Assembly (NCBI GenBank): GCA_018816865.1
Contig: JAHIUW010000018.1
Coordinates: 26,134-90,133, forward strand
DNA length: 64,000 nucleotides
Reading direction: 5' to 3'
DNA from: Pseudomonadota bacterium
GTDB taxonomy: Bacteria > Desulfobacterota > Desulfovibrionia > Desulfovibrionales > Desulfovibrionaceae
Position numbers and translations under genes: made by a program. The notes beneath the pieces were generated by a model. That model did not search any database. It was not told the DNA's origin and was given only the letters and a program-made list of their open reading frames with translations. This document shows positions 6,221 through 16,026 of this stretch, one piece after another. The first letter of the stretch is position 1. Every line of letters begins with the position of its first letter.

Positions 6221-9070
6221 ATGCAGACCCCGGCATTCACATCGAGCCTTTCGCTCACCCCCACGTCGCAACGCAAAGCCTACGCGCTCTTTGGCTTGGT
6301 GCTTGTCGCCATCCTCGGGATTTTCGTCTGGGTCTCGCAATGGGTTCAGGAAGAGGCCGACCAGGAACGCCACAAAACCTTCAGCGACCAGCAATACACC
6401 CAGGCGGTGCTCATTCGCCAGTCCCTGGCCGGACTCATCGAGTCCCTGAACGCCCAGGCCGAGTCCCTGGTCACCCACGTGCTGCCCTCCTTTGCCGCTG
6501 AAACCCTGGACTACGAAGCGCTGCACGCCATATTCCGTTCGGCCAACAACGTCTTCCCGGATCTCAAGGCCATGGCCTACTTTTCCGAAGATCAGGTCCT
6601 GGACTTCCTTTCCACGCCCGACCCCGATGTGGGCAAGGCCATGCGCGACGCCGCCGAGGACTGGGTCTGCGGCCCGACGCCATCCGCCACGGCCAGGGGC
6701 TTTGTCTACACGCCCCCGCTGCTGATCACGCCCGAGCATCAGTTCATGGGACTGATCGCCTACGTAGAACTCCAAGGCCGCACCGTGGGCACCCTGGTCC
6801 TGGTCGTCGACCTGGGCAGCATGCTCACCCGCCTGGCCGGAACCCTGCATGCCCACCTCAAGGGGGACATCTACGCCTTGAACTCCAACGGGATCGTGCT
6901 CTACTCCCGGGACAGGAGCATGGTCGGGTCCAACCTGCTGGCAAACCTCAAAGGCATGGGCAAACAGAGCCAGGACATGCTGCTGAACATGCTCGCCCTG
7001 CCCACGGGTCGTCATATCTGTTCCGCGCCGCACATGGCCATCGATACTTCGAGTTGCGAATTCATGTCCTGGGAATCCGTGCAGATGAGCGATCAACGCC
7101 TGATCATCACCCTCTTGGCCCACGGCTCGGACATCTTCACCTACCAGACCCGTTCGAGCCGCCAACGCCTGCTCATGGGCGGATTGCTGATTTTGATCCT
7201 CACCGGAGCCATCGCCCTCTTCTTTCACCAACGTTCGCGCCAACGCCTGGAGGACCACAACCTGCTGCTGGCGACGCAACTGGAGTCCACCCCGGACGGG
7301 GTGCTCGTCATGAACACCGAGCCGCGCCCCCTGCTCTGGAACTCCCACCTGCTCCGGCAATGGAAGATCAGCGCAGCCAAAGAACGTGAGTTCCAGCGTG
7401 ACAGCCTGCGACAGATCTCGCAGCAACTGGACGATCCCAGCACATTTTTGGAGACTTTTCGCTCCCTGTCCTCGGCCCCCGGCCCGGATGTGCGAAGTTC
7501 AACCCTGAGCCTCAAGACCGGCACCGTGCTTGAGGTCAACTCGAACAGTCTGGTGGACGAACGCGGGAACTACCGTGGTCGAGCGTGGTTTTTCCACGAC
7601 ATCACCAAACGCATCCAGGCCGACGCCGCCCTCAAACAAAGCAAAGACCTGTTGCAGAGCATCCTGGACAACGTCCCGTCCCTGGTCTATCTGCGCGACG
7701 CCAAAAGCCGCTACGTGCTCGTCAACCGCCGCTACGAGAGCTTTTTCAGCTGGAAAACAGGCTCATACGAAGGCAAAACTCCCCGCGAACTGCTGCCGGA
7801 GGCCCAGGCCAGCAGCATCTACCTGAACGACGCCAAGGTCATCCAAACCAGAAAACCCTATGAGATCGAAGAGGTGCTGAGCTTCAAGGGCCGCCAGCAC
7901 GTGATGCTCACCAGGGGGGTGCCCCTGTTCGACAAACACAACAAGGTCTCGGGCATCGTGGGCATCACCACGGACATCACCGCCCGCAAACAGATCGAAG
8001 AACGCCTGCGCAACGCCGTGGAGGAATTCGAGGCCATCTTCGAGAACAGCCTGGTGGGAACCCTGCTGCTCAAGAACGGACGAATCATGTCCAAGGTCAA
8101 TGCCCGTTTCGCTGAGATGTTCGGTTACCAGCCCGAAGAGCTGATTGGCCGCTCCACCCGCATGCTGCACCTGTCCGAGGAGCATTACCGAAAGTTCCAC
8201 GAGGAGTACTCCTCGACCCTCAATGCACAGGAGGTCATGAAGGCGGAATACCCCTACCGCCACGCGGACGGATCCACCTTCTGGTGCCAGCTCTCCGGCA
8301 AGGCCCTAGACCCGGACCTGCCGGCCTCCGGGGTGCTGTGGATCATGGACGACATCACTGATCGCAAGAAACTGGAACAACTCAGGGAAGATCTTGAACA
8401 GATCCTGCGCCACGACCTGAAATCCCCCTTGAGCGCGATCATCCATGTCCCCCAGTTGCTTCTGGACGACGACAACCTGAATTCCGACCAGCGGGCCTTG
8501 CTGCACGAGCTTGAACGCTCGGGGCACCGCATGCTGGAGATGATCAACCGCTCCCTGGATCTCTACAAGATGGAGCGGGGCACTTACCGCATGGAGCGCA
8601 AAAACGTGGAACTCATCGCAGTCATCCTGCGGGTCTTGCGTGAGTTGAACTCCCAGATCCTGGCCAAAAGCGTGGAGATGGAGATCCTGATCAACGGCAA
8701 GGCCGCAGGCGCGACCGAATTCATCGTCAGCGGCGAGGAACTGCTCTGCCATTCCATGCTCGCCAACCTGCTCAAAAACGCTGTGGAGGCCTCGCCCCAA
8801 GGCGGACGCATCACCATCTCCATGGTCGGCAACGGAACCCGGACCATCGCCATCCATAACGCCGGCGCCGTGCCCAACGAAATTCGCGAGATATTCTTCG
8901 AGAAATTCGCCACCGCCAACAAGAGTGGCGGCACCGGCCTGGGGACGTATTCTGCGAAGCTCATCGCCGAGGCCCAGGGAGGAACCATTGCCATGCACAC
9001 CGGAGAGGCCTCGGGAACCTCCATCACCGTGATTTTGCCCGGCCCGATAAAGGACTCTTTCGACCCCTGA
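6221..9070 (+). CDS. Membrane sensor histidine kinase with extracellular sensor and PAS domains
   Basis: A 949-residue kinase counted from ATG 6221 (an in-frame TTG at 6191 lies in the preceding terminator). TM1 is at about 22-44, a Cache-like periplasmic domain runs to about 315, TM2 at about 317-337, then three PAS domains (starting near SILDNVPSLVYLRDAK and FEAIFENSLVGTLL for the last two). The dimerisation and phosphoacceptor site is RHDLKSPLSAII with His about 731, followed by a HATPase domain with N box (LANLLKNAVEA) and GGTGLGTYSAK. No response regulator is adjacent, so the partner is unknown. Confidence 0.88.
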   Translation: MQTPAFTSSLSLTPTSQRKAYALFGLVLVAILGIFVWVSQWVQEEADQERHKTFSDQQYTQAVLIRQSLAGLIESLNAQAESLVTHVLPSFAAETLDYEALHAIFRSANNVFPDLKAMAYFSEDQVLDFLSTPDPDVGKAMRDAAEDWVCGPTPSATARGFVYTPPLLITPEHQFMGLIAYVELQGRTVGTLVLVVDLGSMLTRLAGTLHAHLKGDIYALNSNGIVLYSRDRSMVGSNLLANLKGMGKQSQDMLLNMLALPTGRHICSAPHMAIDTSSCEFMSWESVQMSDQRLIITLLAHGSDIFTYQTRSSRQRLLMGGLLILILTGAIALFFHQRSRQRLEDHNLLLATQLESTPDGVLVMNTEPRPLLWNSHLLRQWKISAAKEREFQRDSLRQISQQLDDPSTFLETFRSLSSAPGPDVRSSTLSLKTGTVLEVNSNSLVDERGNYRGRAWFFHDITKRIQADAALKQSKDLLQSILDNVPSLVYLRDAKSRYVLVNRRYESFFSWKTGSYEGKTPRELLPEAQASSIYLNDAKVIQTRKPYEIEEVLSFKGRQHVMLTRGVPLFDKHNKVSGIVGITTDITARKQIEERLRNAVEEFEAIFENSLVGTLLLKNGRIMSKVNARFAEMFGYQPEELIGRSTRMLHLSEEHYRKFHEEYSSTLNAQEVMKAEYPYRHADGSTFWCQLSGKALDPDLPASGVLWIMDDITDRKKLEQLREDLEQILRHDLKSPLSAIIHVPQLLLDDDNLNSDQRALLHELERSGHRMLEMINRSLDLYKMERGTYRMERKNVELIAVILRVLRELNSQILAKSVEMEILINGKAAGATEFIVSGEELLCHSMLANLLKNAVEASPQGGRITISMVGNGTRTIAIHNAGAVPNEIREIFFEKFATANKSGGTGLGTYSAKLIAEAQGGTIAMHTGEASGTSITVILPGPIKDSFDP

Positions 9071-9131
9071 CCCCGATAAGACAACCATGACCATCAGCCC
9101 CACACCCTCTCCCAAGACAGGAACCAAGTTC

Positions 9132-10199
9132 ATGAAACTCAGCCGCCGCAATGCCATCAAGGCCCTCACCGCCACAGCGCTGGCCCCGATGTTCGGGATC
9201 GGCGAAGCCGCCCTGGCCGGAGCGATCCCCGAAACGGCCTCGCCCATCAACGTCATCCTGCCCAGGGCCTACGCACCGCCCCTGGACGGCAAACAAGGCC
9301 GAATCGTCGCAGCCCAGCTGGGACGGGCCACCCTGGAAACCGTGCGCGCCTTCTACAAGGGCAAGAATCTGCCCGTCTGGAAACAGATGTACGGCAGCAT
9401 GGACCTGGAGAAACGGGTCATGAACATCTGCCACTGGATCGTGCAGAGCGTGTTGGCACACCGCGATGTCTACCCCCTGGACCCATCCTGGATTGCGGCC
9501 CAGATCATGACCGAATCCTTCTTCTACGAATTCGCGGTGTCCCCGGCCCTGGCTGTGGGCATCTGCCAGTTCATCTCCCCCACTGGCCGAGAATACGGGA
9601 TGATCTGCCCCGGAACACGGCCCGAGCACGGTGCACCGCCCTACCGCAAGGCTGAATGGTCGGGTGAGCTGGATCGCTACTATGAAAGACGTTCGGCCTG
9701 GAAGCAGGCCAGGCGCGACCGACGCGAGATTTCCGGTGATGAATCGGCCTTTCTGCAACAGGCCCTGCGGGCCGGAATCGAGGGCAACCCCCTGGCCGGG
9801 GCCCAGGGCTACCTTGAGGCCTGCGCCAGGATCGAAGTCCTGGACGCCGAGGTCAAGGAGGCCCGCAGACGTTTCACCGCCTATCTGACGCAAAACTTCG
9901 AGGGGCGGAGCATCTTTGCAGACCAGGATGTGGCCTTCTTCAATGGCTTTGACCAGCGAGTGCTCTACCGCAAGCCCGTGGACGCCATGGTGCTGATGCT
10001 GGCCCGTTTCCTGCGCGCCAGAAGCGGCAACATCATCGCCGCGGCCGCAGGCTACCACTCCGGGCTGTCCAACACCCGCGAGGACCACCGCATCTATGGC
10101 CCCTACGGCAGAATCCCCGCCTTTGACTCCACAGTGAGTTACATCAGCCGAATCCTGGTCAATCACCACGAGATTGTGAGCCGTCTGGGCGCGCCCTGA
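9132..10199 (+). CDS. Tat-exported lytic-transglycosylase-like protein
   Basis: The 355-residue protein read from ATG 9132 (AGGAA 9 nt upstream) begins MKLSRRNAIKALTATALAP, a twin-arginine signal peptide. The middle contains QIMTESFFYEFAVSPALAVG and CQFISPTGREYG, an arrangement like the catalytic Glu (about 128) and the A-G-x-x-Q-F-x-P motif of SLT lytic transglycosylases. It probably cleaves or binds peptidoglycan in the periplasm. Tat rather than Sec export is unusual for this fold. It follows the sensor kinase by 61 bp and may be cotranscribed. Confidence 0.65.
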   Translation: MKLSRRNAIKALTATALAPMFGIGEAALAGAIPETASPINVILPRAYAPPLDGKQGRIVAAQLGRATLETVRAFYKGKNLPVWKQMYGSMDLEKRVMNICHWIVQSVLAHRDVYPLDPSWIAAQIMTESFFYEFAVSPALAVGICQFISPTGREYGMICPGTRPEHGAPPYRKAEWSGELDRYYERRSAWKQARRDRREISGDESAFLQQALRAGIEGNPLAGAQGYLEACARIEVLDAEVKEARRRFTAYLTQNFEGRSIFADQDVAFFNGFDQRVLYRKPVDAMVLMLARFLRARSGNIIAAAAGYHSGLSNTREDHRIYGPYGRIPAFDSTVSYISRILVNHHEIVSRLGAP

Positions 10200-10332
10200 C
10201 CGCCTCACGCAGGCATCACGTCCGCAGGCTGATGACCACGCTCCGATAACAAGGCTCCACAGGCTCCATCTTCGCCCTTGCCCAGTGTGCGCGGATCAAC
10301 TACTGTGCCCTCTTTTCAGCTAGGGGAAAATC

Positions 10333-11220
10333 ATGCTCAAGGGTCTCGTCTGCGCCGTCATCTCCGCCTGCTGCTACGGCACCCTGCCCATCCTGGGCAA
10401 GCTGGGCTACGCCCTGGGCATGGAGACCTTCGAGATGCTCTCCTACCGCTTCGGGCTGGGAGCAGTGATCCTCGCGATCTGGATCGGGCTGACCGACCCG
10501 CGCTCCCTGCGTATCGCCCCACGCAGCCTGCTCAAGGCCGTTGCCCTGGGGACCTGCATCTACCCCCTGCAGAGCACTTGCTTCATGTCCGCGATAAAAT
10601 ACATCCCGGCCTCCACCACGACCCTGATCCTGTACTTCTACCCCATCTGCGTCACGGTGCTCTCGGTGCTGCTGTTCAAGATGCGCGTGGGCCGACAGGT
10701 GGTCCTGTCCCTGGTCATGGTCACGGCAGGCTGCGCCCTGGTGTTCTACGACGCCTTCTCACAGGGCGTGAATTCCCTGGGGTTGGCCTTTGCTGTGGGC
10801 GCGATGCTGATCTTCTCGGTCTATCTCATCGCCTCGCAGCTTATCCTCAAGAACGAACCACCCCTGACCGTGGGCCTGTACGTCATCATCTCCGCCGCCG
10901 TGGTCTTCACCCTCCTGGCCGGACCGCCCGACCTGAAAGCCATGACTTGGCCCAAGGCCGCCCTGGCCCTGAGCTTCGGGTTGTTCCCCACGGTGCTGGC
11001 CGTGGGCCTCTTGTATACGGCCATCAACGCCGTCGGCAGTGCCTACACCTCCATCTTCTCCACCATGGAGCCCGTGACCACCGTGATCCTGGCCTACTTC
11101 GTTCTGGGTGAACCCCTGGCCCTGTGGCAGGTGGCCGGAGCGGCCTGCATCGTCGCGGGCATCACCTTGCCCAACCTGGGGCTCATCCGCCGCAAGGCCG
11201 CCGTAACCCCTGCGGTGTAA
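10333..11220 (+). CDS. EamA/DMT-family transporter
   Basis: This 295-residue protein is almost entirely hydrophobic with about ten membrane helices in two EamA repeats (residues 4-140 and 150-285), ending with a short basic tail. Members of the drug/metabolite transporter family move amino acids, nucleotides or sugars across the inner membrane. Sequence alone does not give the substrate. AGGGGAAAATC lies just upstream of the ATG. Confidence 0.85.
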   Translation: MLKGLVCAVISACCYGTLPILGKLGYALGMETFEMLSYRFGLGAVILAIWIGLTDPRSLRIAPRSLLKAVALGTCIYPLQSTCFMSAIKYIPASTTTLILYFYPICVTVLSVLLFKMRVGRQVVLSLVMVTAGCALVFYDAFSQGVNSLGLAFAVGAMLIFSVYLIASQLILKNEPPLTVGLYVIISAAVVFTLLAGPPDLKAMTWPKAALALSFGLFPTVLAVGLLYTAINAVGSAYTSIFSTMEPVTTVILAYFVLGEPLALWQVAGAACIVAGITLPNLGLIRRKAAVTPAV

Positions 11221-11294
11221 CCGGCTCAAGCCTCACCCATTGTTGCATTTTCCCTGATTCGTGCTTATGAAGTATGGAACTGGGGGAAATCGCC

Positions 11295-11720
11295 ATGCAA
11301 ATCTTGGACAACATCCTGGCCATCATCTACAGGGCGCTTTCGATCTCGCTGGACCTCATCGGACCATTCAGCGTTCTGCTCTATCTGGCTCTGATGTCCA
11401 TCATCTATCTGGCTTATTTCAAGCGGGGCCTGCGTCTGGGGTCCTTCGTGCACATCATGGGCTGCATCTTCTTTTTCTTCATCGTCTGGAACCATCCCGA
11501 CTACCGCTGGTACAAGGGGCGGCCCTGGAACGGCGGCTACATCTATACCCTGGTGATGATCGTGGCCTACGTCTACCTGCCCATGAAGCTGGCCATGTTC
11601 GCCACCGAACTGTGGCGCAGCCTGAGTGGCGGCGAACCCGCGTTCAAGTCCGGAAAACGGGCCAAGCCCGGAAAACCAGAAAGACAGGATAAGCCCGCCA
11701 AGCCCGACGCAGCCCCCTGA
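11295..11720 (+). CDS. Integral membrane hypothetical protein
   Basis: The 141-residue protein starts at ATG 11295, chosen because GGGGGA lies 7 nt upstream. Three or four hydrophobic segments (about residues 10-40, 45-65, 75-100) precede a basic Lys/Pro-rich cytoplasmic tail (KSGKRAKPGKPERQDKPAKP). I do not recognise a family. It ends opposite the ppiD operon, sharing the intergenic terminator. Confidence 0.6.
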   Translation: MQILDNILAIIYRALSISLDLIGPFSVLLYLALMSIIYLAYFKRGLRLGSFVHIMGCIFFFFIVWNHPDYRWYKGRPWNGGYIYTLVMIVAYVYLPMKLAMFATELWRSLSGGEPAFKSGKRAKPGKPERQDKPAKPDAAP

Positions 11721-11755
11721 ACCAGGGGGCAACCTTCCAGACGCCTTCGCACTGA

Positions 11756-11794
11756 GCTCAAAAAAAAGCCCGCCCGGCAAGCTGCCGGGCGGGC
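11756..11794 (-). terminator. Terminator of the aroA-like/acn/ppiD operon
   Basis: GCCCGCCCGGCA pairs with TGCCGGGCGGGC (11768-11794). On the minus strand it is followed by eight T residues, a textbook intrinsic terminator 30 bp after the ppiD stop. Confidence 0.9.
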
Positions 11795-11824
11795 GTCATC
11801 ATTTCAGGGCTCACGCCCGGAGGA

Positions 11825-13729
11825 TCAGTCTTCCAGAAGCCGGGGCTCCACGACCTTGACCTCGAACTTGTCCCGCAGGCCCGAGAGATAGGCCATGAAC
11901 ATCTCGTTGGTCTTGGCCTGCTGGATCTGCACGCGAAGCATCTCCTTCTGGCGCTCCCACAAGCCATCGGCCGGGGCCACGCGCTCCACCAGACGGGCCA
12001 GGACATAGCCGTTGCCCACGGAGTGGCTCTTGTCCAGCCACTGCCCCTGGGTTGCGGCAAAGGCGGCCTCGACCAGCTCGGGATTCATGCCCAGCTCGGG
12101 GACAAGGCCCCGACGAGCAAAAGGCTTGCTGGTGGCCAGCTTGCCCTTGTACTGCCCCAGAGCGGCCTCGGCCTTGGCGGGGTCGGCCAACTTGGCCAGC
12201 ACGGCGTCCGCCTTTTCCTGGGCCAGCTTCAGGGCGCCCTCACGCTTCAGGGTCTGCACGATGGCCCCCTTGATCTCATCCAGGGGAGCCACGGTGGATT
12301 CCACAAACTTGGACTTGGCCACCAGCAGGTAACCGCCTTCGATGGCCACGGGGGTCTCGGAAGCCTTGCCGGTCTCCAGGTCAAACAACAGCTGGATGCT
12401 CTCGGCATCGGAGCCCAGGCGCTGGACCAGCATCTCCTTGGTCATGGAATCGGTGGATTCCAGAGGCAGACCCAGATCCTCGGCAATCTTGGCCAGGGTG
12501 TCGCCCACGATGATCTGGCCGATGGCCTGGTCGAGCTTGTCGGACATGGCTCCGGCAGCCATGTCCTCGGCCAGGGACGGACGGATGTCCGACTCGGCCT
12601 CTGCCAGGCTCTTGATGCCTTCGACGCGGTGTTCCTCAAGCTTGATCAGATGCCAGCCGAACTTGGTGCGTACGGGCTCGCTGACCTCACCGGGCGCCAG
12701 GGCGAAGGCGGTCTCCTCGAAGGGACCGACCATCATGCCGCGCGAGAACCAGCCCAGGTCGCCGCCAGTCGCCTTGCTGGGCCCTTCGGAGTTTTTCGTA
12801 GCCAGGGCCTCGAAGGTTGTCCCCTTGGACAACCGGGCCTTCAGGCGCAGCAGCTTGGCGCGGACCTCCTGAACCTCTTTCTCGGGAGCATCGGCGTCGA
12901 GCTTGAGCAGGATGTGCCGGGCCCGAACCTGCTCGGGACGGAGAAACTCATCCTGATGGGCATCGTAATACGCCCGGATGTCCTCGGCGCTCACCAGCTG
13001 GGGGGCGGAGAGGGCCCGGGGCGTGAATTGCAGATATTGCAGGGTCGCACGGGCCGGACGACGGAAGCGGTCCTGGTTGTCCGCGTAATATTTCTCGACC
13101 TCCTCGTCGCTGGGCTGAATCTGATCCGCGAAATCATCCCAGGCGAAAAGCAGGTAGTCGATGGCCACTTTCTCGCCGCCGTACATGAAGAAGTCGCGTA
13201 CTTCGGCATCCTCCACGGACACGGTCAGGTCCAGATACTTCTGGAGCTTCTCGGCCATGATGTCCTGGCGCAGGCCCAGCTCGAAGTCCGCGGGTGTCAT
13301 ATTGCTGCCGCGCAGCACGGCGCGATAGATTCCCGTGTCGAAACGTCCATCCTGGCCACGAAACACTTGGTAGGAGATGATGCGTTTCTGCAACTCGGAA
13401 TCGCTCACGTCCAGCCCCAGGGCCAATGCCTGGCGGCGAATGAGCGTGGAATTGATCATGTTGGCCAAGACCCGGTCCTTGATCCGCATGCGGGTCATGT
13501 CCTCACCGGACAGGCCAGGCATTTCGCTGCGCACGGCCTCGACCTCGCGACGCAGGCGCGACTGGAAATCGGTGATCATGAGGGGCGTCTCGCCCACATA
13601 GGCCAATACGCCTCCGCCCTTGCCGCCAAGGGTCCCGGAACCGTAAGCAAATACAAAAGCCAGGATGATGATGCCGAACAGGATCTTGATAACCCATGAT
13701 CCTGCGTTCTGCCGCAATCCGTCTAGCAT
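11825..13729 (-). CDS. ppiD: PpiD-type periplasmic foldase
   Basis: The 634-residue protein has an N-terminal membrane anchor (residues about 12-32, after MLDGLRQNAGSWVIK), a SurA-like N-terminal chaperone region, and a parvulin domain at about 265-365 (VRARHILLKLDADAPEKEV through GWHLIKLEEHRV). This matches PpiD, which holds newly exported proteins at the Sec translocon. It is the last gene of the minus-strand operon, 29 bp after aconitase. Confidence 0.9.
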   Translation of the reverse strand: MLDGLRQNAGSWVIKILFGIIILAFVFAYGSGTLGGKGGGVLAYVGETPLMITDFQSRLRREVEAVRSEMPGLSGEDMTRMRIKDRVLANMINSTLIRRQALALGLDVSDSELQKRIISYQVFRGQDGRFDTGIYRAVLRGSNMTPADFELGLRQDIMAEKLQKYLDLTVSVEDAEVRDFFMYGGEKVAIDYLLFAWDDFADQIQPSDEEVEKYYADNQDRFRRPARATLQYLQFTPRALSAPQLVSAEDIRAYYDAHQDEFLRPEQVRARHILLKLDADAPEKEVQEVRAKLLRLKARLSKGTTFEALATKNSEGPSKATGGDLGWFSRGMMVGPFEETAFALAPGEVSEPVRTKFGWHLIKLEEHRVEGIKSLAEAESDIRPSLAEDMAAGAMSDKLDQAIGQIIVGDTLAKIAEDLGLPLESTDSMTKEMLVQRLGSDAESIQLLFDLETGKASETPVAIEGGYLLVAKSKFVESTVAPLDEIKGAIVQTLKREGALKLAQEKADAVLAKLADPAKAEAALGQYKGKLATSKPFARRGLVPELGMNPELVEAAFAATQGQWLDKSHSVGNGYVLARLVERVAPADGLWERQKEMLRVQIQQAKTNEMFMAYLSGLRDKFEVKVVEPRLLED

Positions 13730-13758
13730 TGAGACTCCAGTCCTTTAGAGGCTTGTCA

Positions 13759-15687
13759 TTACGCCTGGTCCGCCTGAGTACGGACAAAGTTCAGAAGGCC
13801 GCCTGCCTGAATAATAGCCAGTTCATTTTCCGTCAAATCATTTCGCACTGCGACGGCTCCCACACCGGCCACCTGCAGCTCGACCTCGCCGCCCGGAGTG
13901 ATGGTATCCGTGGGCAAGGTCAGGGCCGCGCCCAGGTCAATACGGTCATAGTCGCCGGGGTTGACGAAGGTCAGGGGCAGGATGCCGAAGTTCACCAGAT
14001 TGGCGCGGTGGATGCGCGCCAGGGACTTGACGATCACGGCGCAGACACCTAGGTGGCGCGGCCCAAGAGCCGCGTGCTCGCGCGAGGAACCCTGGCCGTA
14101 GTTCTCGCCGCCCACGATCACCCCACCCCCAGCCTCGCGGATGCGGGCCACGAAATCAGGATCAACGCGGGAATAGATGTACTCGCTGATGGCCGGGATA
14201 TTGGAGCGCAGGGCCGTGATCTGGGGACCCGCAGGCAGGATATGGTCCGTGGTGATATTGTCGCCCACTTTGAGCTGCACCGAGGTCTCCAGCCTGACCG
14301 GCAGGGCCGCGAAGCCCTCCAGGGGCACGATATTGGGCCCGCGCAGGATATCCACCCCCGAGCCATCCTCGGACGGCATCAGGAAGAGGTGCCTGATGGA
14401 CGGCACATCGGCGGGAAACTCGGGCTTTGCCGGGGGCTCGCCCCAGGTGGCGGGGTCCGTGAACTCGCCCCTAAGGGCGCACATGGCGGCAGTCTGGGGA
14501 CTGGCCAGATAGACCTGACCATCCTGGGTCCCGGAACGGCCTTCGAAATTGCGATTGAAGGTGCGCACGGACACGCCATTGGACACGGGCGAACCGCCCA
14601 TGCCGATGCACGGCCCGCAGGTGCACTCCAAGAGGCGCGCCCCGGCGGTGAGCATCGGGGCCAGCAGCCCTTCGGCGGCCAGCATGTTCAACACCTGCTT
14701 GGATCCCGGAGAGACCAGCAGATCGGTCTCGGGGCAAATCCGCTGCCTATCCAGCATCAGGGCCACGGTCTTCAGATCCGCGTAGGACGAGTTGGTGCAG
14801 GACCCGATGGCCGCCTGGTCCACCTTCTTGCCGGCCAGCTCGCGCACGGTCGTGCGCACGTCGGGCATGTGCGGCGCGGCCACCAGCGGTTCCAAGGCGG
14901 ACAGGTCGATGCGCACCTCTTCGTCGTAGGTTGCGTCCTCGTCGGCTGCCAGCAGCTCGAACTCAGCCTCGCGGCCCATGGCCCTGAAAAAGTTCTGGGT
15001 CTGCCCGTCGCTGGGAAAGATGGAGGTGGTGGCCCCGAGTTCGGCGCCCATGTTGGTGATGGTGGCGCGTTCGGGAACGGTCAGGGTCGCCACGCCGGGA
15101 CCGGCGAACTCCATCACGCGGCCCACGCCGCCCTTGACGGTCAATTCGCCCAAAAGATGCAGAATGATGTCCTTGGCCGTGGCCCAGCCGCCGAGCTGAC
15201 CCTCCAGCCAGATGCGCACCACCCGGGGCATGGAGATGGTGTAGGGCTCACCCGCCATGGCCAGCGCCACGGACAGGCCTCCCGCGCCCATGGCCAGACT
15301 GCCCACGCCGCCCGCGGTGGGGGTGTGGCTGTCGGAGCCGATGAGCGTGCGCCCGGGGCGGGCGAAATTCTCCAGGTGCAGCTGATGACAGATGCCGGTT
15401 CCAGCCGGGGAGTAGATCACACCGTAACGCGCCGCCACGGTGCGCAGATAGCGATGGTCGTCGGGGTTGCGGAACCCCATTTGCAGCGTGTTGTGATCCA
15501 CGTAGCTCACCGAGAGTTCGGTGCGCACCCGCGGCACGCCCATGGCCTCGAATTGCAGGTAGGCCATGGTGCCTGTGGCATCCTGGGTCAGGGTCTGATC
15601 GATGCGCAGCGCTACTTCCGAGCCGGGGGTCATCTCCCCGGAGATGCGGTGGGAGGCGATGATCTTCTGGGTCAGGTTCAAAGGCAT
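13759..15687 (-). CDS. acnA: Aconitate hydratase
   Basis: The 642-residue enzyme has all [4Fe-4S] ligands (GSCTNSS near residue 297 and ECTCGPCIG near 354-357) and the C-terminal swivel domain with GQGSSREHAALGPRHLG. The length matches the short, mitochondrial/archaeal-like aconitases of anaerobes rather than the 890-residue AcnA. It interconverts citrate and isocitrate, here most likely in a partial TCA pathway feeding glutamate synthesis. It lies between a small coiled-coil gene and ppiD. Confidence 0.92.
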   Translation of the reverse strand: MPLNLTQKIIASHRISGEMTPGSEVALRIDQTLTQDATGTMAYLQFEAMGVPRVRTELSVSYVDHNTLQMGFRNPDDHRYLRTVAARYGVIYSPAGTGICHQLHLENFARPGRTLIGSDSHTPTAGGVGSLAMGAGGLSVALAMAGEPYTISMPRVVRIWLEGQLGGWATAKDIILHLLGELTVKGGVGRVMEFAGPGVATLTVPERATITNMGAELGATTSIFPSDGQTQNFFRAMGREAEFELLAADEDATYDEEVRIDLSALEPLVAAPHMPDVRTTVRELAGKKVDQAAIGSCTNSSYADLKTVALMLDRQRICPETDLLVSPGSKQVLNMLAAEGLLAPMLTAGARLLECTCGPCIGMGGSPVSNGVSVRTFNRNFEGRSGTQDGQVYLASPQTAAMCALRGEFTDPATWGEPPAKPEFPADVPSIRHLFLMPSEDGSGVDILRGPNIVPLEGFAALPVRLETSVQLKVGDNITTDHILPAGPQITALRSNIPAISEYIYSRVDPDFVARIREAGGGVIVGGENYGQGSSREHAALGPRHLGVCAVIVKSLARIHRANLVNFGILPLTFVNPGDYDRIDLGAALTLPTDTITPGGEVELQVAGVGAVAVRNDLTENELAIIQAGGLLNFVRTQADQA

Positions 15688-15732
15688 GCGACTCTCTTTC
15701 TCACGGCAGCGGGCAGGCCACCGGCCAGGGGG

Positions 15733-16026
15733 TTACTGCAACAGGCCCGTGGGCTCATTCCCAAGGCGCAGGCGGTTGGCCTTGCAGCGCCGAAATTCCA
15801 TCTCGGTGGCCAGGCGCAACTTTTCCTGTGACAGTTGGAAGATCTCCTGGGCAAAGTATTTGCCGCTGGAGGGGTCCTCGTCGGCCCTCAGCTTACGGAT
15901 TTGCGCAATCACAGCCTGCTGCTGGAGGGACAACACTTCACCCTCCCGTTCCAGAGCCGCAATCTCATCGGCCACGGACGCGCCGTCCTTAGACACGGAT
16001 GCGTCGTCCTTTCTTTTTTCCTTCAT
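15733..16026 (-). CDS. Small coiled-coil protein overlapping the EPSP-like gene
   Basis: This 97-residue protein is strongly helical with heptads (residues about 20-75) and a charged Lys/Asp N-terminus. Its start lies 38 bp inside the upstream gene's 3' end, which suggests translational coupling. I know no function. The position between the EPSP-like gene and aconitase keeps the operon continuous. Confidence 0.6.
   Translation of the reverse strand: MKEKRKDDASVSKDGASVADEIAALEREGEVLSLQQQAVIAQIRKLRADEDPSSGKYFAQEIFQLSQEKLRLATEMEFRRCKANRLRLGNEPTGLLQ

Noticed and set aside
12023..13699. Plus-strand open frame of 558 codons
   Set aside because: Antisense shadow of ppiD, which has clear parvulin motifs on the minus strand.
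14053..15831. Plus-strand open frame of 592 codons
   Set aside because: Antisense shadow of aconitase; no ribosome site or recognisable motif.
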